A stretch of 64,000 nt of DNA from Morchella semilibera (taxonomy: Eukaryota; Ascomycota; Pezizomycetes; Pezizales; Morchellaceae), in NCBI GenBank assembly GCA_009192285.1, contig WBVU01000018.1, forward strand, positions 186,001 through 250,000, given 5' to 3'. A program made the translations under genes and the position numbers. The notes beneath the pieces were generated by a model, which was given only the letters and a program-made list of their open reading frames with translations, ran no database searches and had not been told where the DNA came from. Below are positions 1-11,803 of the stretch, in pieces (positions within the stretch are counted from its first letter, which is position 1; every line of letters begins with the position of its first letter).

Positions 1-1347
1 AAAAATCTCCGTCGTCTTCGAACGCATCTTCACCATCGCTTCCACCAAATCCATCTTCTTCATCATCTTCCCCCTCCTGTTGAGTCCCCTCCATCTCTTC
101 ATCATCCTCGTCATCACCAGGATCAGCATAGTTAGGGTCGTACTTTAAGTAGATCATTCCAGCATTCAGTACATCATCTGTAAATCTAATCATTTCGCTA
201 GTACAGAAGCTCTGAAAGCTCTCCAAGCTCACGAGGGCAGCTTCTCGAACTTCATCCATCTCCATCTCCGGCTCATCACCAAGTTCCCGATCCTGAATAT
301 CTCTTCCATCCACCACCGAGAGTATGAATGGACATAAGGTCTTCAGATACGGTCCGAACCTGGCTGGTATGCCTCGGGCAAGGGCACCAGTTACAGAAAC
401 AAGTAGACGAAGACGAGTGGGGTTCCTGTGCTTATCTTGTGCTCGGAAAGACTCAATGAGATGATTTATAAAACTAGACAAAAGCTCATCCGGGGAATAT
501 AAGCAAAGTAAGCTCAAGGCAATGACAGCTCTTTTCTTAACTACGCCTGTAGTTCGATCGCTTTCAAGAAGGTTCATAACAGCAACCTGTAGTCTTTCGA
601 CCTCGGCGCCGGTCAGGATCGGACCGAAACAACGCAGGGTCTCAACGAGCAGGTCTATGCTATCAAGGGTTGCACCACCAGCCTTGACAACTTCATTGCC
701 AGGTTTCAGCAAGATCAGTAGCTTTGGAAGCAAGGTCTTCTGAACTGCGTGGACTGAAGCTACGATAGTTTGTTGAACTGGATCCTGCTTTTGGGCCGAC
801 CCAGTACCGGCCTGGAGGGCGTTGTTGGCTGCTGGGCGAGGAAGGCTGGATATTATAGTACGGAGGGCTGTAGAGGGAATCGAAGGATCGGAAGATGACA
901 TAGAAAGTGTAGTCAGGCGATCAATTAGAGGAGCAATCTGCGAATCTCGAATCTTGAGCACTAGTGGTCCGAGACTAAAGTAAATTTATCCAAGTTAGCT
1001 TGCTGAAGCCTTTAGAGCTTTTGGATAAACCTTGAATAAATATAGAGTCCATGGTTGAATAAGGAAGGCAAACGGCTGGACAAAAAACGAAGCTCCAGTG
1101 CAGTCTGGCAAATAACGTACCACTTGACAGCTAGGTTTTGGACCTCTCCATTTGCATCATCGAGAGATTTTACGACACCGTCGATAACTCTTCCAGCCAA
1201 TGTGGTATCAGCTTGGGCTAAGCTACCATTAGGACTGGTCAAAATGGAGAGCAAGTCGTTCAAAGACATAAAACGGTAATCAGAATCTGGAGAAGACATC
1301 TTCTCTAGAAGAGACTGGAGAGCGAATGGGGGGTTTGAAGCTGCCAT
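1..1347 (-). CDS. CAND1: Cullin-associated NEDD8-dissociated protein (CAND1/TIP120), N-terminal part
   Basis: The family wraps around unneddylated cullin-RBX1 and exchanges F-box substrate receptors of SCF ubiquitin ligases. Two exons are visible: 1347-1121 and 974 to the window edge, with an intron (975-1120) whose removal restores NGEVQNLAVKCLGPLV, a signature of CAND1 HEAT repeats. The visible ~400 residues are helical HEAT-repeat sequence. Near the edge comes IYLKYDPNYADPGDDEDDEE followed by a long acidic tract, the acidic loop found at this place in CAND1 proteins. The start is the first ATG, followed by MAASNPPFALQSLLEKM as expected for the family. Family members are about 1,200-1,300 residues, so roughly two thirds of the gene lies outside the window. 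The gene diverges from the mitochondrial-type gene starting at 1890. Identification is firm; only the 3' part is unseen. Confidence 0.93.
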
Positions 1348-1889
1348 GATTCGTTACTGTTCGTTTCGCTCCTTCTTTTTGTTCTCTCCTCTTTGTCTAT
1401 TGAGATGAAGCTGGGTTGCGCTTCCAACACCCGGCAGAGCTAAAACAGATGACGAGAGAGATAAATATTGATGGACAAATTGATGGAATGATGGATGGCG
1501 ATGGTGGGAGATACCCAGGTTGACTCCGTCTAGTGATTTGGTCCACTTCTGTTTCTTTTTAGCTGAGAGCCTAGAACGATGATAAAGAGAAAGTTCGTGC
1601 TCGAGAGTTGTGGAAGCACTTAGAATGTGGGGAAACCCTCACAGAAGGAGGGGCTCGCTTCCGCCACTTGGCTATTATTGGACTGAGAATTTGTGACCTG
1701 GAGCAGCCTCAGCTGTGTGTGTGACGTACACCAAAATAAAGCCAAGCCACGAACAGTTCTTGTCCATCCCCCATAATAACACTCCCGACCCCATATCATC
1801 CGTCTTCTTTATTTCATCCCATTATCTATACCATCGCATTTGTCAGATACCACCTCAATTACACCAATTGAAACCCTAACATCTTCAAA
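1348..1889. promoter_or_regulatory. Divergent promoter region between CAND1 and the mitochondrial-type gene
   Basis: A 542-base gap separates two head-to-head start codons, so both promoters and 5' leaders must lie here. Pyrimidine-rich, A-poor stretches precede each ATG, as is usual for fungal leaders (for example 1801-1889 on the plus strand). I see no clear TATA box or repeated operator. Confidence 0.5.
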
Positions 1890-2953
1890 ATGGCATTCCG
1901 CTTGACTTCTGCTACCCCGGCTATCAGGTCCCTTTTGGCCCGCCCTTACAATGTTTCTTCGCGTCAATTTGTACGAAGGATGTCAAAACACAATTCCGAA
2001 AACCCGCATATCATAAAGGGCTCTAACTCTGATGTCCCATGGATCATTGGCGCCATTGCGTTCACTGTTCCTACCGTGAGTGGTTCCGGGACATAGCCTG
2101 GGCGTAATTTGACATCTGGTTAATAAAAATTGTATTCTAGGGTTTCTATCTACTCTCAGGAAATTCTAAGCCCGATCATCACGCCACCCACGCCTCTACT
2201 GGTCATGGTCTTATCTCTAAGCCTCATGGTATGCAAGATGAGGACCCCCAAAACATCTCCGGCGCCGCCTCGCAAGCAGCTGAGAAAGCCAGCGAAAAGG
2301 CCAGCGATGTCTACAGCGATGTAAAGAACAAGGTCACATCTTCAGACTCTGGCGTTAGCGATACTGCCTCTGAAGTGAAAGAGAAAGGTAGTGAGAAAGC
2401 TGAAGATCTGAAGGAAAAGGGCAGTGAGAAAGCACAGAGCTTGAAAGAGGACGCTAATAAAAAGGTCGAGGGCCTGAAGGAGAAGACTAGTGAAAAGGTC
2501 GATGACCTGAAGGAATTGAAGGACAAGGGAAGTAAGAAGGTTGAAGATTTGAAAGAGAAGGGTAGTGAGAAGGCTGCGGAGCTGAAGGCTGCGGCGACGA
2601 AGGAGGTAGGGGACGTCAAAAACAAAGGAAAGGTAAGGGAACACCTAAATTATTGGGCTAGGCGTTAGGTGTTAACAATTTGAAGCCGCCTTCAGAAACC
2701 GATAAGCCAGCTGCAGCAATAAAGCCTTCAAAGAGTATGAACGAGCAAAGCGGCAAGCAGGAAGGAGTTTCAAACAGCGAAACCAATCATGCCGTAAGTC
2801 TCTTCGCCCCGCTTCTCGATTTGTGGGAGAAATATTAACCTCTAATAGGTGCTTCACGACGAAAGGGGACAAGCAATAAGCAAGAAGAGCGAGGGAACCC
2901 ATGACACCGCAAAGTTAAAGGGGACTGTAGATCCACGCAGAGAGGCAAAATAA
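1890..2953 (+). CDS. Predicted mitochondrial membrane protein with LEA-like Lys/Glu repeats
   Basis: Four exons (1890-2075, 2141-2632, 2686-2793, 2849-2953) join in frame to give about 296 residues. The N-terminus MAFRLTSATPAIRSLLARP is Arg/Ser-rich with no acidic residue for over 30 positions, which predicts a mitochondrial targeting peptide. Around residues 50-68 a hydrophobic stretch (WIIGAIAFTVPTGFYLL, completed across intron 1) is a single membrane span. After it comes a His-rich linker, then roughly 100 residues of repeats of the type SEKAEDLKEKG with an 11-residue periodicity, like group 3 LEA or apolipoprotein-type amphipathic helices. The tail is polar and ends VDPRREAK. Small fungal mitochondrial proteins of this layout exist, but I cannot name a function. 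An LEA-like segment anchored to a mitochondrial membrane would suit a stress-protective or membrane-shaping role; that is inference. Confidence 0.8.
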
Positions 2954-4765
2954 GTATTTTGATGATAGAAAAGGCTATTGTGCTTAGCGAGCGAGTAAGA
3001 ATTCAGAATTCCATAGCAATGAATGCAGAATATTACATATCTACCAAAATACCATTAAAGCATCAGTATTGAGCCAATGGGTGTTGACTAACGGGTCTCA
3101 AAAGTCGAACCTCTTTTCACAGTGCTGACCGAGTGACATTGTCATGCACAACATGTAGTACAGAATCTTGGTTTAAGATATACATACAATGAGCACCTAG
3201 TAGGGCTATGCCCAGATATTTAAACTGTACTGGAGGATCTGGATGCGTGGTATTTGCACTATAGTATTACATGTATCTAGCACTAAAGGTATTCTTAGAT
3301 ATAAGGTAATAGGTGCAACGCAATGGCGATCAACACGCCTGTAAACATCTTCTCTAGGTTCTATATGATCGATGGCTTCCCTTTTCGTATCTATTAATAT
3401 AATTGTGATCTGATACGCGGCTAAACTCCAGCTGTCTTATTTGATTCCGCTTGCTAGCCACGCATGATAGACCATAAAACTTCCTAAAATATAAAAGGCA
3501 TTCAATTAACTATGAGTTAGCTCTTGAGATCTCATCTAGCGGGACGCAGTAACGTATTAGGCCACATACATTACTAATTTTCCATAGGCGTCTATCAAAT
3601 ACCATCTAGAGCATCTTCGCACGGAGGTAGAGTACTACTAGAGTAAGTACTCGAGCATGTATTACAGGTTGAGCCATATACATGTATAAGCTCTGATCTT
3701 TATGTGACGAGTCAATTGTCTAGGTACATGTATACAGTACCAAAAAGGGTGGGATCACTACGGTATTCTCATTGGTACGCTAGCATTGCGGTAAGAATAC
3801 GGTATCTGTACAGTACTCTTCCTCTAGTGCCGATTTAATTCGGTATTTGTCACTAAATTCTGTAGTCCTATGGTAGTGATTTCACCCCATTTTTTCGTAC
3901 TGTATATATATATACATGTAGGTACCTACGAGTACATGTACTACGTAGTTATCGGCTTTTGTAGAATAAGGATTACATAATTGGTAGGAAATCGGCAGGA
4001 TACCCTAAATTCATGTATTTTAGCATCTACTATTCGTTAGTGTTGCGGTTATAGGTGTACCTACCCTCTAGATCTACATTGCTAGTCTCAGCCACCACCT
4101 ACACGCAAGTACTACTACATGTACTCTAGTTCGTGCTGCTAGTAGACACGTGGTTAATTCAGAAACAACACCACCCAAAGACTGATTAAACCACATATCT
4201 GTTTTCGAGCTCCTACTAGGTTGTACCTATATGTACCTAAACGTATATTAATGTGGCTATAGGGTTGTTCTACAGATACATGTACTTACAGCTCCGTGCG
4301 CTAATTGTAGAGTACTGTCTACATGTATGCAATGACAACCAGAGTAAGATAAACCCAAACAGAATGCACCATAGGTGCACATACACTTACACGCATTTGG
4401 GCATGACTTTTTAAATACTAGGTCGTAATATATACGTAGTAGGTTCCTACATGTAGTTGTATACCACAGTGATTCCAGTGTGTAATTTAGTCCCCGCATG
4501 CGCGAACTAAAATATAGCTTACATTATGGCAGGCCATTTCTATGTAATGCTCTTTAACACAGCCTACAAAGTTCTAAAGTATTAAATATCTACATAAAAG
4601 CAATATGTCTACGCCCTAAGCTTACCTTGCACGATAAAGCTGAGGCAATTTGTATGAGATGCCATCATTAGTATTGAATGGGCCTGGTTTTCTAGTCATT
4701 TTCCAACCCTGCTAATTAAATGACACTGGCAGTGATCTATAAACGATAGTACCATAATCAGGTCA
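2954..4765. other. Gene-free intergenic stretch
   Basis: No ORF with coding character is visible. The stretch is AT-rich and holds nine copies of the palindrome TACATGTA, the densest cluster in the window (see the finding on this motif). Confidence 0.6.
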
Positions 4766-4895
4766 GATTATAGAGACTTTGCGCAAATGGAGCCAGCTCT
4801 ATATTTCGATTACCTGATTAGCAGGCTAATGGATCGGCATCAATCAGGTTACTGGAAAATAGAGCTGGCTCCGTTTACGCAAAGTCTCTGATTAT
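4766..4895. mobile_element. Foldback/MITE-like element with terminal inverted repeats
   Basis: A 118-bp element (4772-4889) starts AGAGACTTTGCG and ends CGCAAAGTCTCT, a perfect 12-bp inverted repeat. The arms continue imperfectly through GGAGCCAGCTCTAT for about 55 bases on each side. The direct repeat GATTAT flanks it at 4766-4771 and 4890-4895 and looks like a target-site duplication. There is no coding capacity, so it is a non-autonomous DNA element or a relic. The superfamily is not clear; the 6-bp duplication does not fit Tc1/mariner. Confidence 0.7.
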
Positions 4896-5856
4896 ACCAT
4901 GTTATATACCAATAGTAGTACTCATTACATCTTGTAATTCAGATTACCATTACACTACACGTCGCTATTTAATACTTCAGGAATCAATAGCTAAATAATT
5001 TTTACTACTTTTTACTCATGAGAGGGAAAACCCTTAAGGATGGTGCCTCTATGGGTCTTTTTTTTATCAGTTGTATTTGTTTAAGGCATAAAGTATAAAC
5101 TACATGTATGACATAAAAAACCTCTGTGCCTCCTCAACTCTATCGATATATCTATCCCCTTAAAGAAAATAAATCAAACACCTTACAAAAGAAATAACAT
5201 AGGGAAAAATAATGGCTTTACTTCTCTAAATATACCGCGGCTTCATGTACCTACATGTATTAACATGACGTACTCTACATCAGTCATAACAATTTGGAGA
5301 CTAGCCCACTCTTATTGGCCCAAAAGGTTAGCGCTAGAACATTCTTATCGTGAGTTCGCATCCAACAATACCAAAACATGTTTCACCAACAGAAAATAAA
5401 TCGCTTTCTACATAAAATGTTGCTGGAGGAATGCTTTTATCCTACGAATAGGAACTTATCACAGGGTTCGAGGGGATACTACGTATACTGTAGATGTTAG
5501 TCGAGTGATATCAGATGATTTCGATCGCAGCTCAGCGCAGCTTGACGGGAATGTGATCCGGCCAGCCAGGTAACAGGAGAATAACACGATCAATCAGATC
5601 ATTCCATGCCCACCGCTTAGGAACCTGTAAATTGGATTTAGGGTTCAAGCCCCTGCGAATGTTCACGATCAGATGTGATAAGAAACGTTGAGCCCCCATA
5701 TTCACATTAATACCACGTCACCACCTTCATTCTCTGCTCTCTTCCGGATTCCTTGATGGACCATGGAGCTTTACGACAGGCACCTGACACATCAGCTTCT
5801 GAACAGATGAGCCGAAACGAATCTATGATCGACAACACCCTCAGCAGCAGCTAGTA

Positions 5857-5992
5857 GACCAGCTTGCCCATAAACGAGCACGGCCCATCAGCGAGCGTTG
5901 CCTGCAATTTTTCCCGTTGCAACGGATGCTACCCACCAAATTTTGGGTGTACGCTCGTTGAGGGGCCGCGCTCTCTGATGGGCAAGCTGGTC
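5857..5992. mobile_element. MITE-like element flanked by TA
   Basis: The element begins GACCAGCTTGCCCAT and ends with its exact complement ATGGGCAAGCTGGTC. A second block of inverted similarity (ACGAGCRCGGCCC) extends each arm to about 40 bases. TA dinucleotides sit on both sides (5855-5856 and 5993-5994), as for Tc1/mariner/pogo-type insertion. At 136 bp it has no coding capacity. Likely a non-autonomous element mobilised in trans. Confidence 0.65.
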
Positions 5993-5994
5993 TA

Positions 5995-8900
5995 TAGAGA
6001 TTTGAATCTCTATTCCGACGATATCCCACGCCCCAGGACTGATGAACCGTGACAGGTACTAATGTATCATTTCACTACATGTACATGTAGTCATACTTTG
6101 ATACTCGGAAAATAGCATGCATGGAGATGCATGGGAAGAGACACTTAACCTAGTACTTTTTGTTTAGTTCTATACCAAACCCCTTTCCGTACTCTTATGA
6201 AGCTGTCGATGTCTCGATCTCCATATTTCCAGACACCTAGGTATCGTCTACTCTACGGTGACGTAGCGTGCTGCGCCGGATATGGGATTTGGTAATGGAT
6301 ATTGACTTTTTAGTTATGCCTACCTCGATCCAGCGCTTTTTACGTCAACCATAGATTCCAAATCCAAAGTAAAATTCCCCTGATTCATGCCCCTGAAATC
6401 CACTTTCATAGCTGCTCTTAGTTGTCGAAGACCCCCCCCCCCTTGCTACATGTGCACGAAGGAACAACAGACCTTTTAAGGTATCATCTAGGTGTTGAGC
6501 TTGACGCCCCCGCTTTACAAAAAACAGGCAGGGTGTGTCCTACGGCTCTTTTTTTACCCCGAATTCAGTTCTCTCGATCGATGATAACAACAAGTCGGCT
6601 AGGAAACCCCGCCCCCTTTATGTCTCTTGGTCTCTTCCGACAGATGTCTTACAGACGGAACGGATAGTTCAAATGCCATATCCACTCGCCTCTGTATGAC
6701 TTCGGTCGGGGCCAGACCGCTCTACGAATGTCGGAGGGTAGGGAGAAATTTCTTGGTCTAAGAGCTCCCCCACATATAATCCAATGTATGTAGGGGCACC
6801 TGATTACGAGCCTGGTTTCTTTCAACCCCCCACTTAACTAACGCAAAAGCATCAAAATCCTTCCTGATATTCTATTAGCGGGTAGTAAATCCGATGAGGA
6901 ATAAGATAGGTTTAGAACACAAGCCATATACGTCAGTATTCTTCCGCCCAGAACCGACTTCCTTCCCGTGTCATTGGTGTGCAGATGTACTAATATCTTT
7001 ATCCAGTCACCTCAGCTAATATCATTTAGTAACGCGGAAAATATCAAATAACATCCGTATGGTTAGAGTTAGATCTCTGGATCTATACTCTTTACCCAGT
7101 ATCTTTCCCCATCTTCCCCGTATATCTCCTCTTTCCGATTGGTTGGGAAGGACTTCCAACGAAGTGGAAATCAAAACTACGCCGAAAATACTCTTCCTAT
7201 ACTGGACGCCTATATCAAGTCTTCCGTGTCAAAACTTATCAACATATAAACCAAACTCCACCCCGCTCATAACTTACCAATTACAACTTACACAGTTGGC
7301 GGATTTGTCCCACAAGCTTCTTCAACGCTCCGAGGAAGTATGCACCCAGCTAGCCCGGTTCACGGCGGAGGCCGACCGAAGTTGATCAGGTTTAAGCTCC
7401 CTTTCTCTTTTTCTTTTGTTCGGTGCTGTAGTCAAAGGAAAAAGCCGTGCGGCCCGTGGGTGCTCGATATTTCTGCTGCATTTTGTGCGGCATATATTGG
7501 CAGTTCCTCGGAATATCCTGCCCGAGTGAGAACACATGACTGCGTCCGTCACCACAGGTACATGACCAGCGCTGTTGGAAATAAATAAAAGGAGGTATCG
7601 GGACATGGTCTAAACCATCATATTTCTGCTCACCTTCTCCCAAGAGTCTAGAGCATCCCCCCTTCTTCAAAAAAGTCGCGACCAAAATGAAGGGGTGAGC
7701 ATTTTAGACCAAATTATACCGGATCACATCGAACTAACTCGTGCATTAGGTCCCGCGTCCGCTGGACCTCATGATATCCGCTCAGCTGGATCTCTCATAT
7801 ATCTTGCGAGATTGGGGCGACAATCTCTCTATAATTTGTAATTAGCCCCAGAATTCCGTGAGGCTCACTGAGGGCTTAACTTGGACACTATAGCCACTTA
7901 ATATATAGAGTGTATAAAGCCTCGGCCAGGGGCTTAGGAACACGATGGGAAACTCTCATCGAGGGACATAACAAAACAATCTCTTTGCTTGTGATCCTGG
8001 AAATTTCTTGATCCGCATAATCTGAGCTTTTCAGGGACCCCACCGCATTTTCGGCCACCTAAAGGTATGGATTAGTCAAGTGACTTATTTTAAAAAGAAC
8101 TTTCTGAAGCAGTAATCTCCAATATAAACCAGAGAGAATAATACATACGCCAGCTAGAGTTTCGCCCAGCCCTTGGTTAAGGGACCATCCGTTGGACGGC
8201 AATTCAGGCCTGGCCTGACAGTGTAGATCTTTCCAAGTTTCCAACTTTAGTAAAAATACAAGATGTCGGCTCCAGCTTTTCTTCCTCAGCTTTCAGCAGC
8301 CCTGGATGATGATATATATGCCGCCAAGTCAGAACTCCTCCACGTGACATATTAAGACCAATAAACAATCACGTGAAATTAATGTTATCAAACGATTGCT
8401 GGCAGTTTCTCTGATTCTTATTACAAGTCATTATGGGCCAAGAAATTATTACTCAACAACGCTCAAACCCGTAGGACCTGTAGGACCCACACTCCCCCCT
8501 AAGTCTTAAACTACCGGTACTCGCGGCAGGCCAAAAGAACCAGAAAATGTGCTTTTTTGGTAAGCGTATCTGGTTGGTTAAAGTGGGCCACACCACCGTA
8601 CTGATTCGTCAACTTTGAACCCCTGCCCCCCGGTTCCTCTTTCTATCGTCATATCCCTGGGTTTCGAAATTCCAGGATCGCCGCGCGATAAAATAGGCAC
8701 TAAAGATTTACGATGTCCTATTTCATTTTTCAAGCAAAATGATGCGATCCCGTACATGTAGAACGCCTCTACGGGAGTCCTCGCCGCCAGTAGAAGTGCA
8801 GGTCTTCTATAGGGTTCGGCGGATAGGCTATCGATATCCGCTTAAGTTCAAATAAGATGTGGCAAGCCCACGATACAATATCTACCCCACAGATTTTTTT

Positions 8901-11803
8901 CTTCTTTTATCCGTATGGTACGCAGGAGCTTCACCCCCCCCCGAATCTAAGGGCTCACAAAATTCTATCTGTTGTTTTGTCACACATACACTCCGAACGC
9001 CGCAACGTTGCGCGGGTTCACACATGCACATACGCAACATGGATGCCACCACATCTATTACGAGGGCCCTATCATCAACTTGCTCATAGATGGAGAACAT
9101 ATCTATTTAAAAATAGACATATATGAGAGCTACTTTAAGGTTCTCAATTCGTCTAGAAAATCCCATTCAAACGTCATCATGACAGTTTTGCACGCATGCA
9201 ACCGGCTGGAAACTGTGGTTTTTTTCCTTTCCTTCCCCTACAAAACTCTTGTAATCATTTACAAAGCTCAAAACGACCAGCTCAGTTGGTCCATGTTATG
9301 TGGGACATCAAAAAGACCCCATCATGGCCCCTTTATACAATGGGGAGGAGATTGATCTCTGATCTCCGATCTTTTGCTTCATACGGGTAGCCTTGCATGC
9401 CACTAGGCCATCCGCCTTTCGTCTCATGAACCCCATGTGCAGCCTCGAGAAAGAGGTCTGGAGAGAAAAAAGCATCATATAACGCTCTCCCCACACAGTC
9501 TCATGATCATATTTATATTGGAAACCATCCACCCCTGTACGTTACCGTGCATCAGGGTGGCGTGGCGCATGTTCTGATCTTCAATGTGTTGACCCGGAAA
9601 GGTCGAAGACGCTTCTCAACAACATAAAGTCTCCTATTCAACAGCAAATGATGTGGTACCTAAGTGTTTACTTTTGAACCCTCAACACCATCCTCGCTGG
9701 TTCTTTAGGCTCGGACTGCCTGTTTTATGTATACACCATCTAAATCAAAGCAAAGTGTATTGGGGGGAGGGGGGCCCTGAGTTTTGATCGAAATCTGACA
9801 TTTGTTTCTCCGAGAAAAAGGGCGTGTCTTATGGTCGGTCCAATACTCCGGTGCTAGCTTCTACCCTTACTAGCTGCACACCCTTACATGGATCAATATC
9901 AAGTAGAGCTCGAGTGATCATTTGTGATCTCTATGGACCAGGACATTATACCCAAGACGACCAACGTACTCTACCTGTCAATACCGCCGGGGCTAACATG
10001 TGAACAGCTCCGATATTCTGACAACTATCACTATCAACGGATATAACCCTGCACTCTATGCGGGCCTAGAATCGCCGACGAAGTCGTAGACAAGCAGCGA
10101 GCCAAAGAGAGGGGTCCCGTATGTACGTAGGAGAAAAAAATAAAGTATGTATAGAAAGAAAAAAAAAAAAAAACCTATGATACATACCGCAGCCGGCAGA
10201 CATACTGAGCGGTTTAGATACATGTATAAAGAGGCCTCAATTATTATGAAAACGTGGCACCCCATACAGAAAAGTTAAGCCAGAACCCCGGCTCTAGCTT
10301 GGACTGCCATCAATGTCTCATGTACTTGATGCAGCTCTAGAACTAAGTCGAGGCGAGTAAGTACATGTAGGTGCCTACGCAGACAGGCAGAATGAAAGGA
10401 TGAAAGAATGAAAGAATGAAAGAATGAGAAATGTTGTTTTCATTTCATGATTATCAACATGAAACGGAGCTTTCCGTATGTCTCCTGCGGATTCCTGTCA
10501 TCCAAGACTGCCAAGAATTCAGGGTTCACTCTTAAAAGTATTGATCAGCGGGAGTCACACGCTTGATCGCCAATCACAGATCCCATCAAGAACCCTCGCA
10601 TAAGCATAAGCACAACCTTTATCCATCCCGATTTTCCTGGGAGGAGCTCGAGGGTCAAAGCTCCCCAGGTCCCTGGCAACTCACAAGAGGTCACCAGCAT
10701 AGGCCAATGAATCTGTGCGCGCCCGCAAAAATGTTTGAGATCGCGAGGCAGACTGCGATGCTGTACAAGTAACTAATCTCATCCCCCATAAAAACACCTC
10801 TACCACGTCGTATCTCCGTAGTGGAGTCACCACCTATCACTCAGAGGAAGCTTGCTGTGTTGTAAGTTTGTTGATGAGATGGGATCGGGCATCAGGATTT
10901 TTATCTGTTAAGTGCTGCGTTGTTTCTTTGCCTGATTTTCTATCTTTATAAAACTTACAATCGTTACTATTATTTCCCTTCATCAAGGGGTCCGGGCTCG
11001 GAGGCAAAATTTCCAGAGCATGGTTCCGATTTTCATGATCCAGTCAACTTGAACAGGTAAAAACAGGACTTGCGTGGAGTGAATCCGCAGGAGGCCGCGC
11101 TCACCAAGTACTCTATATCCTCTGGAATAAGACATGGATATAGGAGAAGAGCGAAAAAGAAGGGATGGAAGAAGTGGAGGAAATGGAAACAAAAAGAAAA
11201 ATTAAAAGAAAGAACAATTCATGGAGCTTGAGTACAATGACATACTTTCCTATACCATGACCTATCATGTATTAGTTGACTAGATCAAATATAGAATGAC
11301 ATCTTGCCATGGTCTTGGTATCATGATATGGCAGCCATGAGAAAATTCAAAGAGAACTAGGACGAAGTTGAATGGAGCCAGAATATGGGAAATTACGAAC
11401 TGTATGTCTTTGTATCTCTGCATACTACTTCCTGCCTACCACCCTTACCAATCCATTCAACACCCCCCACCCATACATTCCATACATGTGTATCAGCAGA
11501 AGAATATCTGTATGTCTCCATGTATGTGTATGGCCCGTCGCCTGGATTACCTCCCGGATCCGCTAAAGACGTCATAAAAACGACGATCTAAGCCCTGCCT
11601 GCTGTTACCGACCGGCGAAACAAAACGATGAATAAGAAAGATAACCTGGAAGGTACGCGTAGTTTTTGGCGGGCGCCTTTATAAGTTAGGATTGCTAGAA
11701 ATCCTAGAAAACCGACTCTTCGCGCCAAATTTTGTCACCCAACATCTCAGGGGGGAAAGAGAGAGAAAAGTTCATCCTCATATCACCGTTACTTTTTTTC
11801 GTC
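5995..11803. other. Long gene-free intergenic stretch
   Basis: Nearly 6 kb contain only short, unrelated ORFs without family motifs. Visible items are a simple repeat at about 10390-10436 (units close to GAATGAAA), poly(C) runs near 6431 and 8934, an A-run near 10151, and scattered TACATGTA palindromes. A possible coding-like helix at 7292-7385 is discussed under findings. Confidence 0.5.

Noticed and set aside
2311-2644. Two minus-strand ORFs of about 100 residues, Phe/Ser/Leu-rich
   Set aside because: They are mirror images of the Lys/Glu repeat in the mitochondrial-type gene, whose exons and splice sites fit well.
5560-5660. tRNA-like box B (GGGTTCAAGCCCC) near 5641
   Set aside because: No matching acceptor stem or box A is found upstream at the right distance.
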